The notes beneath the pieces were generated by a model. The model was given only the letters and a program-made list of their open reading frames with translations, made no database searches and was not told the origin of the DNA. Shown here one piece after another: positions 10,080-20,212 of a stretch of 29,320 nt of DNA. The translations under genes were made by a program, and so were the position numbers. The DNA is from Chara braunii (Eukaryota > Streptophyta > Charophyceae > Charales > Characeae). Location of the stretch: the NCBI GenBank assembly GCA_003427395.1, contig BFEA01000104.1, positions 2,327,923 to 2,357,242 on the forward strand, written 5' to 3'. Numbering within the stretch: position 1 is the stretch's first letter; every line of letters begins with the position of its first letter.

Positions 10080-10098
10080 CCACAACCTTGGGTTGTGG
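10080..10098. repeat. Perfect 8-bp hairpin CCACAACC-TTG-GGTTGTGG
   Basis: Perfect arms with a 3-nt loop, identical in the right LTR at 24261-24279. It sits in a well-conserved stretch of the LTR and could act in the RNA or as a palindromic protein site. Confidence 0.75.
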
Positions 10099-10810
10099 CC
10101 AACGCAGGTGGGCCTTGCAAGTTGAAGCGTTGCGGGAGGGCTGAGATCTTTGAAGAAGGGTCCTCGCTGAGAAAGGAAGGCGCTGAGTTTTGTAAAAAGT
10201 GGTTGCTGCTGTGAGTTAGGAGGTTCGCCAGGAGGGGCGGTTTCAACAGTTCAACTTCAATTAACCAAGTTGTTGCGCAGTTTGGCCGCCATAACGGGGC
10301 CCTCAGGCGTATCGAGGTAAGAAGGCCCTCTCCTGCAAGTCTGAGAGCACCCTTCTTGTATCGGAGCGACTCAAACTTTCTCTTTCTGCCCTTCTTCCTT
10401 TAAGTCTAGTCTATTGGTTCCGAGAGGAAGGCGGCAGGCGCGATTTCAACCCGTAATCCGCGCCAAGGCCTCTGTGGGAGGTTCGTCCCACCGATTGTGG
10501 GAGCTCTGCCTGAGTCTAGGCGAGGCTCTGGAGGCACGGAATTGAAAGGTAACCGTTTGCTTTCCTTCTATATGCCCTGATGCAGCTTCCTATCTGTACA
10601 TCTTGCTATAGTTGATTGAGTATACTATATGCACCCCTATTTTGACTTTGTATTGACTGGCAGGACACAAGTCAGCTAAATAAAGGAGTATGTGTGCAAT
10701 CACAGTTTAGTTTGTTGATTGCCTGAAGACAGATTGTGAACACAAGGGGTTGCATCTAGGGAAGGGTGGGTGAAAGGTGGTTTTGCTTGAGTTTGGCAGG
10801 GTCCTATGGG

Positions 10811-11635
10811 GTCAGACCAGTTCCATAAGATTCGACGGCCTGACCGCTGTGTTTAATTTTTGAATTGCATGGAGAGTCAGACCAGTTCCATAAGATTGGA
10901 CGGTCTGATTGCTCTGAATTGTAAGGGTTTGACTGTGGATGACTTCTCAGGGGTCAAACCTGTACCATAAGATTGGAGGGTTTAGTTGTCATGTTTAGTC
11001 GGGGTTTATTCCGTTTCATTTCTTTCTGAGCAAGGAGGTCTGAGCGAGTCCATAAGATTGGACGGCCCAGCCCCTTCCTATTTTATTCTAAGGGCATAAT
11101 TCTCGCTGAAGCCAAAGCATGTCCATAAGATTGGACGGCCTTGGACTCATGCCGCACACAGTGGATCAGAGAGAAACGAAGCAGGCAAATGACCGGATGT
11201 GTTTCATAAGATTGGACGGTCTGGCCCAATGCCTCGCACATGTTGGAACCCAAAATGTTAAATTTTGGTTATATTTTTTATGCTATCCTATTTATGAACA
11301 CGCTAGCCAGGCATGGGTTCCATAAGATTGGACGGTATGGCTATAGCATATCATGAAATGAAGAGAGTATAACTAAGAGTATAATTGAAGGTAACCCTGG
11401 GCAGACTGGACCTTGTTCTAAGATGAACGGCTCAGTCCTATGCCCAGCTTTTGAACACCAAACTCAGAGAGGTATATATAATTTCGATATTAAACAGCTC
11501 GGGGCGGTTGAGCCTCATTCTAAGATGAACGGCTTAGTCATATGCCGAAAAGGAAGAGAGAAGTAGTTGTGCAACCTGTTCGTGTATACTCAATGGCTGA
11601 GTCAAGCAGGTTCCATAAGATTGAACGGCTTGACT
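10811..11635 (+). repeat. Array of ~10 stem-loops with a conserved loop and variable stems (5' LTR)
   Basis: Units lie at about 10811-10844, 10875-10910, 10953-10986, 11037-11073, 11111-11144, 11193-11224, 11302-11347, 11397-11447, 11506-11539 and 11600-11635. Each has a 16-18 nt loop around TTCCATAAGATTGGAC (units 8 and 9 carry the variant TTCTAAGATGAAC), then usually GG. Different but self-complementary 6-9 bp arms flank each loop: AGTCAGACC/GGTCTGATT, AGTCAAGC/GCTTGACT, GACTGGACC/GGCTCAGTC, GGTTGAGCC/GGCTTAGTC, TAGCCA/TGGCTA. Several are followed by ATGCC, and unit 8 adds an outer 7-bp stem, CTGGGCA/TGCCCAG. Units 4 and 5 are the weakest. The pattern indicates a folded RNA or cruciform-type DNA, function unknown. 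Confidence 0.8.
11473..11481 (+). promoter_or_regulatory. Candidate TATA box in the 5' LTR
   Basis: TATATATAA lies between stem-loops 8 and 9 and is conserved in the right LTR at 25656-25664. It is the most TATA-like site I noticed in the LTR. Without a transcript start this is only a candidate. Confidence 0.25.
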
Positions 11636-11943
11636 TTATGCCCTATGTAAGTTGGGTATAAGGGAATAAAGTATCGAGAGATAACGAACTATTGTTCGCC
11701 GAGTTGGCTTGGGGATGGTGAGAGTACTTACGTTTGCGGTTTGGCCTGCATGAGACTGAGTGAGGCTACTACTTGGTTTGAGTGTCAGGTTGACATGTAG
11801 TTGTTTTAGAGGCTCGCCTCGTGCTAGAGCGATAGGAGTTAGGTCAATTCCTGCATTTTCTAAGCTAAGTTTTTTGCTTCGATCAATTCTCGCATTTTCT
11901 GAGATCTTTTGTTGTACTTGGCTTTGTATAAATTTTGGTAAGC

Positions 11944-12254
11944 TACTTTCTCTACGGGAAGCGCTGCCGAAATTTCTGCAAATCCAAGGAGTTAGTCAAA
12001 TTTTAACTTGTCAAAGTTCAACTTGCCTAAAGTTTATATATGACTTAGTAAAAATCTAGAAACTCTCCTTTTCTAAAGGGAGTGCTGACCAAATTTTTGT
12101 TAATTCAAGGAGTTAGACAAAAATTGAACTTTGGAAAGTCAAAGAATATTTTTGATTTCATATTTGGGCTGATACAAATTCCGAAAAGACACTTTTCCTA
12201 CGGGAAGCGCCGCCAAAATTTTCTTGATTTAGAGGAGTTGGATTATATTTTAAC
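11944..12254. repeat. Three imperfect ~120-bp-spaced repeats in the 5' LTR
   Basis: Three related ~65 bp blocks begin near 11944, 12063 and 12190. Each has a (C)TACGGGAAGCGC-like start, an AAATTTTC stretch, AAGGAGTTAG (or AGAGGAGTTGG) and an ATTTTAAC-like end. They are separated by A/T-rich spacers. The same triplet occurs in the right LTR at about 26127-26438. Confidence 0.75.
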
Positions 12255-12368
12255 AGGTGGCGATTCTGGCGATCCACCCTGAATAGGGGAGATCCTGCCG
12301 TTAGTCTACCTTGGCTTTGGGCACTGGCTTAGAGGTTGACTTAGACTTGGTTGACAGATAACTTTGAG

Positions 12369-12531
12369 TGAGAATGTGCTATGGAGGTTCATCCCCCATA
12401 TGCTGATGATTTAGGTTGGGCATTGACTTGTCTTATGGTACAGACTTTCNTGAGAATGTGCTATGGAGGTTCATCCCCCATATGCTGATGATTTAGGTTG
12501 GGCATTGACTTGTCTTATGGTACAGACTTTC
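12369..12531. other. 81-bp exact duplication around an N: probable assembly artefact
   Basis: 12369-12449 and 12451-12531 are identical and separated by a single N at 12450. The right LTR has only one copy at the matching place. Overlapping contig ends joined with a gap base would produce exactly this, so the true left LTR is probably about 82 bases shorter. Confidence 0.85.
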
Positions 12532-12590
12532 GTTGGACTTCGATTCAGGACTTGGATTAGCTTCAGCTTGATGCTATAAGGATCACCTTT

Positions 12591-12607
12591 TGTTATCACT
12601 GATAACA
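12591..12607. repeat. Perfect 7-bp hairpin TGTTATC-ACT-GATAACA
   Basis: Present unchanged in the right LTR at 26693-26709. There it is preceded by a second perfect hairpin, TGATCC-TATAA-GGATCA, which has one mismatch in the left copy. Confidence 0.7.
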
Positions 12608-14071
12608 GGTCGGTTGCCGATTCGTCGGTTTACGATTCAACTCCAATTCACTCCTGCCACTCAACCTAAAGGCTTTAGCCTTGAGATTTGAATTGTTTTA
12701 TTGTGTTTTTACCCGGACTTTATTGAATTGTCATCCAACAAAAGTACTGAATATTTATTTAAAAGTTGTACGAGTGAGGCTTGTATGGCTAAAGCGAGGG
12801 GTATGAGTGCGAGGAATGGTTGAAGTTGACCCCGTGTAGTGCGTGGACTTCCGGTTGAATCTTTGATGTGATTGCAGGTATGGTTGTGGTTCGGACTCTG
12901 GATGTGATTGCCTGCGATTTCATACATATATGGCTGAGAGAAGCCTCACTGTGACTCTGAGAAGTGATCGTCCTACATAGTAAACCCTTACTTATTTATA
13001 AGTGCCCTGAGTATTTGAGAGGCCTACTTTGAGTGTGAATAGGGGTTAACTAGATTATGTCTCGAGAAGGAAGGGAGGTTCCATTTTTACCCTTGCTTTT
13101 TAGAGTTTGTATGGTTGGACGTTGTAGTCCGTGGCAGCCGTCAAAGTCAAACCCCTTGACTTTCGCCAAGGCCCGGAGTGGGACTCATCTCCAGGGCAGT
13201 AAGAGGCGACTGCCACCACAGGTACGGACCTGTGTACCACCCACTGTGCACAGAGTGTAGAAGAGGGTGTGTGGTCCTCAACCACGCATGACGGTTGTCC
13301 AACGTCGAGAGATTAACCCTCAAGGCGCGTGTCATCCGACACTTGAGTATAGAATATGACCCTCGAAATTGACGAGGACCGCGTGAGTATGGGTACTACA
13401 TAGTACGCCATCACTGCGACCGCTTGCGTACGCTTGCTTTGCGAGTCGACATGAGCTAGCCCCTCGTCCGCGCGGTTTTATACCGAGTCTCGCGCGCGAC
13501 GCCTATTCGATTTCCACGTTGGAAAGTTATGGGTTGGCTACCGAGGGGCTAGGAGCGTTGTCGCGTTGTTTGTGTTGTGTCGTTTCGGGTGTGTGTGTGT
13601 TTTATTTTTGTGTTCGTAAAGTGGTGTGCGCGTGTTGTGTGGGATGCGTCCTAGTCGACCGACGACGAGCCGCGCTTGGGACTTCAGCCCCCCAAGATGT
13701 CGGTTCGCATGCGGGTCCGATAAGCGTATTACCGCGCGTACCCCCTATGCTACAGCGAACGAGAAACGCCCTCGGCTGGTCCAGCTCTGCGATTGCAACC
13801 GAGTAGCTTTCGTACTGTGGAGTGGTAGCTCGGCGGGGATACGCCCACCGAAGGGAGGTGACAACTCCCGTAAGGTGGAGGTAAGTTGTGCCTTGCGTAG
13901 GCACTATCCTGTCGTAGGGGCTCACGAGAGGTATGGCTGGCGCACTCAACCGGAGCGGCCTAAGGAAGCTTCATTTGCGCGTTTGTGTCAAGGTTGGTCC
14001 AACTCTTGCGTGACGCGGCCAAGAGGGTCCAAAGCTGCTACGTGCGGTGCCGGACCGATGCGCCCGACAGG

Positions 14072-14090
14072 TGGCGCCGTTGCCGGGGAT
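14072..14090 (+). other. Primer binding site, Asp-tRNA type
   Basis: TGGCGCCGTTGCCGGGGAT is, to my knowledge, a perfect complement of the 3' end of plant Asp-tRNA, a recurrent plant LTR-retrotransposon primer. It starts two bases after the left LTR ends in GACA. This fixes the element's orientation and the LTR boundary. Confidence 0.92.
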
Positions 14091-14111
14091 AACGGTTGCC
14101 TACCGTTGTCC
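14087..14111 (+). promoter_or_regulatory. Stem-loop overlapping the primer binding site
   Basis: GGATAACGG (14087-14095) pairs with CCGTTGTCC (14103-14111) across a 7-nt loop, with one G.T pair. The 5' arm includes the last four primer-site bases, so folding would partly occlude the site. Confidence 0.5.
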
Positions 14112-15335
14112 CTGGTGGAACGATATCCGGGTATTGGAGTGTGAGAAATAGGCAAATTAAGAAGTATATTTTAACTCTCAGGGGTAATCGATTGTTGGTA
14201 TTGGATAGAGACCAAGTGAGGGGTGATTGTGTGAGTGGGTTCTGGTTCGGTGCAATAAGGGTGGCGCGATAGGAATAAGCTTTGACTATGCGCCCACGTA
14301 CGCTGACTATGAGCGCACGTACTTCGATTATGCACCTTGTGTACTTTGACTGGTGTGACGGTAGTTGGTGTGGATACCTCTTCTAACCCCGATAATTGAT
14401 GGGTTTGGGCGATGATTTGCATGTTTGATACGATTAAGGTAGGATGAGGCGGTATCAAAAAAGCAAAGGGTGGTGGTTGTGGTAGTTGGCTGTGTAAGGT
14501 ACCCAGTATGGTTAAGGGGAGTTACCCGAGCAGTCAAGGGTACGATAGGGTACTTTGGCTTTAGGGCGAGGCATAGAATGAGTAAAGGAAGCCTATTATG
14601 TTAGAAGTCATCAAGGGACCTTGAGAGGAGTTAGGCTAAGGATGTTGAAAGGTTATACGAGTATGGATTGGGTTCCTCGAGTCTGGGTTTTAAGCAGTCG
14701 CTTAGGTTGTATAGCCAGGGAAGTCTGAGGCCTGTCCAGTGTGACGTGTTTGGGTTAGGCGTATAAGGCAGTGAAGAGACGCAGGGAGCACCGTGGTAAG
14801 ACCCCAATAGAAAGGACTATGGGAAGTAGTAGACTTGCATAACGCCTGTTAAAGGAGGGTATCTGACCCTAGAGGCAGTTGGAGTAACAGTGAGGGAGCT
14901 AACACTTGGACTATTCTATTTACCCTAAGAGGGGCAGTGAGTTGTAATTGATGTTAGGCCCTCGCATGAACCATTCCAGGCCTGGACCATCCACTTAGGA
15001 AGCTAAAGGCATGGGGCTTTTTGTCTTGAGGAAGTTACTTTAAGCTGTATATTGGACTCATCTATGGGTGTCAGACCTTGTAGGCCTAATCTATGCCTAA
15101 TTATGAGGAGTTATATGTTTAAGTAGGTACTCTTTTTAGGAATACTTCGCGTGGGTTATTTTATTGGGATTATATTTGGGATCCTATCAGTCTGTAGAAA
15201 ACTTATATGAATGTCTGCAGTCCAGCATTTGGCTCATGGGTTGGCCATTAAGCCTGTATATTTGGGTCACTTTTCCAAGAAGGGTAGGGATTGTCAGTTT
15301 AATAACGGAAGGCACGTGCAGGACGTTTGTCTGTG
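14112..15335 (+). other. Non-coding leader of the giant element
   Basis: No convincing coding region on either strand over 1.2 kb. The only notable structure is a short tandem repeat at about 14284-14350, described separately. Confidence 0.55.
14284..14350. repeat. ~22-bp imperfect tandem repeat, three copies
   Basis: The units are variants of GACTATGCGCCCACGTACGCT. The second and third copies diverge progressively and a fourth partial GACTGG follows. It lies in the leader shortly after the primer site. Confidence 0.6.
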
Positions 15336-16045
15336 ATGGGCAGAACTCAGACAAAGCAAAGGCAACTCAGGATGCCTTATGCACGGGAAGACCCGCGTAT
15401 GCTCAGGCCAATTGAGAAAGAGGGAGGGCTCGAGGTGTCTTTGCCCAGGCGGGTCAGAGCAGGAGAGTACCTCCCTTCCTGGTGGGGCATGTTGATAGGC
15501 ACGAACACCTTTGTCTGGATCGAGTCTGGGTTTGATGATGAGCGGGAATGGGCAATTGTAAGGGTGACCCTATACGCCTCTGCCGCCTTTTGGATCGAGC
15601 ATGGGATAGAGTGGCTCTCGGGCATGAGAGTCTGCTTGCTAAGCCTTTGAGGGTAGCCGAGGCAGCCGCGGCAAAGTGGGCGAGGGAAGTGTCCCGTGAT
15701 GGGGAAGAGCGAGTACTAACCCGCGTAAGGGTCGAGCGCGCTAGAGAGTTCAGGCTTCCATCTGCTCCGCTGTAAGTAATCCTGCCTGAATTTCTGATAG
15801 AGAAGAGTTTTGGTGGGCAGGCGAGGGTGGAGGCGTCGGCTGAAGCTGCTCTGAGGGCGCGAGACTGGGAGTACGGACGTTATACATGTGAACTGATATA
15901 TGGCCTGTACTTAGACCCGAAATTCTTACCTTCTAGTCAGTGGCTCAGGAACACGGCCAGTACACTGGACGTATACGCCTCGTCTCATGATCCTAATGAG
16001 GGAAATGTAGACTGGGAGGAGATTCGGGCAGAAGTGGGCCGATAG
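15336..16045 (+). pseudogene. Broken ORF upstream of gag, unknown function
   Basis: An ATG at 15336 (MGRTQTKQRQLRMPYARED) opens a frame with plausible protein composition (GEYLPSWWGMLIGTNTFVW). Near 15610 sense shifts to another frame (AEAAAAKWAREVSRDGEERV), is cut once by a TAA at 15773-15775, and continues in the same frame through WEYGRYTCELIYGLYLDPKF to a TAG at 16043-16045. I recognise no domain. An extra ORF between leader and gag recalls the Ogre/Tat lineage, which has very long LTRs and an additional upstream ORF. That is an analogy of layout, with no sequence match shown. It could also be an N-terminal extension of Gag. Confidence 0.5.
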
Positions 16046-16126
16046 GGGATGGCGTCTTTTTCTACTAAATGCGTTTCTTTTGACTTGGCCGGAGTCGTCT
16101 CTCTGCCCATTATCGTAGTTATAAAG

Positions 16127-16272
16127 GTAAGCGTCAGGGTGACTAGGGGTTGAGGCCTGATCGCATGAGTAAAGAAGTAGATAGCAGGATTTGAGTATTA
16201 GCAGTCTGCCCTTGTCTGCCTAAGCTTGCTTAAATCATTGATTGATTGTCTATTGCCTGCTGTGCATATCAG
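16127..16272 (+). other. Possible intron between upstream ORF and gag
   Basis: A donor-like AAAG|GTAAGC at 16127, a TGCTTAAATC branch-like site, and an acceptor TGTGCATATCAG ending at 16272 lie just before the gag ATG at 16288. The signals fit plant introns by eye, but no transcript evidence is available. Confidence 0.3.
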
Positions 16273-16287
16273 GCTGTTGTCTTCATC

Positions 16288-17879
16288 ATGGCGGGAGAAA
16301 GTGGCTTCGCCAAGATCCTGCTTTGGAGGAATTCATGCCAAACGAAGGCATTGTTGCGCGAGGCACTGCGAGAGTCAATGCCGCCAGACCTCCGTGCTTT
16401 GTTGTTCCAAGGAAGGAACTTGTCTGGCTTCCTACATGACTTTCAGGGCTTCAGCCTTATGAAGAAGTGGGACGAAAGGGCGATGAGGTGCATGTTCCCG
16501 CTGTTTGTTTGTGAAAGACTAAGTGAGGAGGTATATACCCTCAAGCAGGAGTTGAAAACGTGGGATGAATTGGTGCGTTCCTTAAGGCTAAGATTCCCAA
16601 AAGATGGAATAGAAGGCCCACGTAGGGAATGCTCTATGCTACCAATTGCGGGCGCACCATCGGAGGCAAAGTTAAGTGGGTTACAAAGGCAAGTAGGGGA
16701 ATTGGAGGAAAGGTTAGCACGGCTAGAAGAGACCAGGAAGGGCAAGCGGAAGGCCTTAGAAGATTCCCCAAGTAAGCCGACTGGCCAAGGTGAAAGAGGG
16801 GTAGAGAAGGATGACCAAGAGTCCCCCCTCTCGCTAGCGGCCCCAAAGAGGCGAGCCGGTGTTCAGGCGAGGAACAAAGGCGAAGGATTCATTGAGATAA
16901 AGGAGGAGCAGGACGCTGATACGGCCGTGCCTGCTATTGCGCCGGATCCAAAGAGGGGGCTCATTGACGAGGACGCATCCTCAGCTGCAGGTCGGGGGAG
17001 ACAAAAGAGTAGATGGTGGCCGGAGCACTGAAACAAGGGAGTATGTGCTTGTTGGGGAGGAATTGGCCGTACCCCTCAAGGAATCGAAGAACAGGGTGTG
17101 AAGTAGTCACCCCACGAGAATTAGGGGGCGAATTTGCTAAAAAGGGCCCTTTGGCGGCCGAGCAGACACTTTATCGGCAGTGGATGTCGTACGAGCAAGT
17201 GGATATAGGGCCTGAGATTGGGGTAGACTTCTTTAGGGGCTATAATGTCTCCGAATTTTTTGGTAAATTTGGATGGATAGCGTCTCACTACAAGTGGAGC
17301 AAAGAACGAATGTTGGAGGAGATCATGAGGTTTATCCATATAAGGTTGAAGGGTGAGGTTGACAGACTGGTTAAAGAAGTGAGGTCATCATGGGGGAAAT
17401 TTTGCGATGACATGAGGCATAAGTACAGGCTAGGCGAGGAGCACCCGACCAACAACGATTCTGAGAGGGTACCCAGGCCTTTGGTAGCCCAAGCCCAGCC
17501 CGGGGGGCCGTTGCAACTACCGTTGCAGCAAGTGTCGCAAGGCGGCAGGGCCAACGAAGAAGGTCAAAGGCAGGCGGTTGGAAGAGGCCGCGGGAACGGA
17601 GGGCGTGGCAGCAAAGAACGCAGCGGCGGCAGAGGTGGCTTTGGAGGGAAGAAAGCGGGTTGGGGAAGAGACATGTGCAGATATTGTGCCAAGAAAGGGC
17701 ACATAATAAAGTTTTGTCGGGAGCGAAGGGCCGATGAGGCAAGCGCTCTAATAAGGACTGACATTGAGGGTAATGTTTTCGACAGGACGGGGGAGCGTAT
17801 TGACCCAACCATCCCTGGGGGGACACGGAAGGAGGCTTTGCGGCGAGATGCAGCATCGAGCACGACCTTGCGAATATAG
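16288..17879 (+). pseudogene. Gag-like protein with CCHC zinc knuckle (giant element), frameshifted
   Basis: I chose the ATG at 16288 for its strong context (ATCATGGCG). In order the readable protein has an N-terminal helical region (MAGESGFAKILLWRNS), a coiled coil (LSGLQRQVGELEERLARLEE) and basic tracts (KGKRKALED, APKRRAG). A capsid-like block follows (DFFRGYNVSEFFGKFGWIA, ERMLEEIMRFIHIRLKGEV), then an Arg/Gly-rich tail and the knuckle CRYCAKKGHIIKFC (17676-17717). It ends with IDPTIPGGTRKEALRRDA. The frame open to 17031 and the frame used from about 17100 differ. A third frame is the plausible one between about 16995 and 17095, implying two small indels. Intact length would be about 530 residues. 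It should package the element's own RNA, but as it stands it is broken. Confidence 0.8.
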
Positions 17880-18923
17880 TCGTGAAGGAGAAGGGTTTGT
17901 GGGAGAAGGGCCTGGAGATTTAAGCAGACTGTAAATGCAGGCGAGATATCCCAATCGTATAGCTGTTGTAGGTAGGCACAGCGTACAGAGGGAAGGGATT
18001 TTCGTAATAATGTTCCGGTAAGGTAGCTCGAGTTGTAGGCACGAGGAACCCCAATAGATTAGTTGTATATATGGGGTATGTAAGGTCTGCCTCACATCAT
18101 GTTATTGGGATGTTTCAAGTAAATGGGGCAAGGAATGACCCTGAGGGCATTGTTACGAGGTAGGGATCTGTTCCATTAGGCCTATTGGTCGAGAGAAGAA
18201 GATATGGGACCTACGTCGTGCCTAGGCCGAGATAGACGTATTGTAAGAGGTAGGAGAGATTTTGGAAGAGACCTCAGCGTGAGGGAAATAGGCCATCTAG
18301 CCTAAGGAGGAAGTTGCAGGACTGGTGTATGGGCGACTCCTAGCCTTACTTTTCTGTGGATATCTGGATATATCCTGGATTACTTGGGTCCCTCGGATTG
18401 AGAAGTATGGCTAGCTATAGCTTTGGACAGGGAGACCGGAGTTGTTCTTGTGTGATACCAGCGACGATTTAAGTTGAGATTGTTCAACTCCGAGTGCATA
18501 TATGTAACTCGAGAACATTTGGCTCGCGCTTGAGTTGGGGTGTTGTACCCCTGTGTATATATTGAGTTGAGGCTTTATCTGAGACTTTCTTTTGTATATG
18601 ACGATCACAATCACTCTCACCTGTGTGGTCTACCCTGATGTATGATGGCTTTGTGTGAGAGATGTGTGAGATGCATCTCATGTGTATTAGATTGTGTGAA
18701 CTTCATAAATATAAATGGATGTGAACTGTCTACTCTTCGGTATACTCATGCGGCCTGCCTACGGGCGGAACGGGGCCGAGTATAAGGAGAGGGAGTGCAG
18801 TCTGTTATTGTGAAAGAGTGAGAATCCTAAGGGATTTTGCGAGTCTCCGATACTCGAATACTTACCATGCCGAATGTTTACGGTTGAGTTGTGGAGAGGA
18901 CCCATAAGTAGGCCTCTCAGTTC

Positions 18924-18955
18924 GAGTTGTTCTATGGTTGAGTTGTTCTATGATT
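18924..18955. repeat. 16-bp tandem duplication
   Basis: GAGTTGTTCTATGGTT is followed at once by GAGTTGTTCTATGATT, one mismatch. Confidence 0.8.
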
Positions 18956-20146
18956 GAGACCCCTTCAGATTAAGGAAGGTGGTAATGTTATTTATCGGAA
19001 AGTTCATCCCCCAAAAAGGGGGGTGGTTTTAAAAAGGGTCGTGTGATAACTCATCCTAGGAAGAGAGGGATGGCTGGGAGACCTATTGAGAGAGACCTCC
19101 TTCATGTGAAAGGTGATTAATGGATTTAAGGGCATGATAACCAGTGTTTGAGTTGATAAAGTCTGACAAAAAGGCACCACGTTTGCTCGAGATGTTTGAG
19201 AAAGTCGCAAAAGAGTGCAGGGCGAGAGACATCTCAGGATGGGTGGCTGCTGGCTCTGATTAAGTCAGGGGTCACGGCCTCGTGGACCTAGCGGATTTTG
19301 TTTGTGATTGTGCGAAGGATGTCATGCCTTTCGTGGAAGAGTTGGTAAATGCCTTCAGACCCCTGCGTAATCCCTCAGTGGATCCGTGATTGGTTTTGCG
19401 ACGCTCTATCTAACCACTTGTGCTAGTTCTGGGACATAGTAGGGGAATACCAAGCTAAGCGGTAAAGATTTAGCACCTCTAGGGCGTAACCCCAGTGGAT
19501 GGATGGTAGCCGGCGCAACCTGGCTGCGGGACCGCGGAGTAAGTGTTTAAGGGAAGTTGCCCGCCCCAGGGAAATTACTCCGTGGGGTAGTAAAGGTTGA
19601 GAATTTTTGGAAAATCCTGATTGAATGCTTATCAGGAGAAAACCTATCGTTGCGTAACCAACGAGGGTACTGCCGCTAAAATAACAATGCGGTGGGCCAT
19701 AGTCCTGACCCGATCAGCCAAGCTATGGTGGGCCAAGATGGAGACCTAGCCTTTCTCTACTAGCCTGCAGAAAGAGCCGAGTGGATTTAAGTATACAAAT
19801 ATACGTATGTGTATTTGATTGTGAGAGATTCGCCGAAAAGGAAGGCGAAAGTGCCTTCAAAGGTCTCGATCAAGGCCCGCGTCCCTAGTTTTAGCCAGGA
19901 TTAGGAACACCCAACGAGAAGCCGAAGGTTGTCTAGGGCCGGGGATAGGATGATTGGGAAGGTATTTGGAACTTATGCTATCAGCGTCCTAATGCTGGGG
20001 AGGTGAGGGTCCGGGTTAGAAGCCTGGCAGCATATAGTTGTGGAGGCATGGTTTGATGGAGGCCTCTACCCTGTGTTTGTCGGCTAATCGGATAAGTTCC
20101 TCTTTCGTCAGCATCTTGGGTAATCTGATAGCTTTTCGATTTTGCG

Positions 20147-20166
20147 AAGCGACGGGGACGTCGCTT
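20147..20166 (+). repeat. Perfect 7-bp hairpin just upstream of the 3' LTR
   Basis: AAGCGAC-GGGGAC-GTCGCTT ends 17 bases before the right LTR. This is where a polypurine tract should prime plus-strand synthesis, but no long purine run adjoins the LTR. Confidence 0.6.
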
Positions 20167-20194
20167 AATGTGGTCCGGTAAGCTGTCGGCACGA

Positions 20195-20212
20195 ATACCC
20201 TTACAAGGGTAT
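20195..20212. repeat. 8-bp palindrome near the 3' LTR start
   Basis: This is the copy of the 7517-7534 palindrome in the right LTR, with the same arms and spacer. Confidence 0.7.

Larger units (their letters stand above)
7506..14069 (+). repeat. 5' LTR of the giant element (6.6 kb, with internal deletion)
   Basis: It is collinear with 20184-28171 over its full length, apart from one ~1.5 kb gap at 9425/9426 and an 81-bp assembly duplication at 12369-12531. Its ends are TGTC and GACA, a 4-bp inverted terminal repeat. It contains no convincing protein gene. Short frames on both strands either do not survive in the other copy or show substitution patterns unlike coding DNA. It is rich in hairpins, listed separately. 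Confidence 0.93.
17880..20183 (+). other. Internal region 3' of gag, no recognisable coding
   Basis: Where pol would be expected, 2.3 kb show no protease, RT, RNase H or integrase motif on either strand and only short frames. It contains a 16-bp tandem repeat (18924-18955) and a hairpin at 20147-20166. It may be a highly diverged remnant or filler sequence. Confidence 0.6.

Noticed and set aside
10811-11635. CRISPR-like array because a short motif recurs many times
   Set aside because: Repeats are degenerate, spacing is irregular, flanking arms are complementary to each other, and the context is a eukaryotic LTR.
12254-12285. TGGCGATTCTGGCGA as a second primer binding site
   Set aside because: It lies inside the LTR in both copies, far from any LTR end; the site at 14072 fits perfectly.
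12403-12409. CTGATGA as a hammerhead ribozyme core (retrozyme idea)
   Set aside because: The required GAAA box and stems I-III are not found around it.
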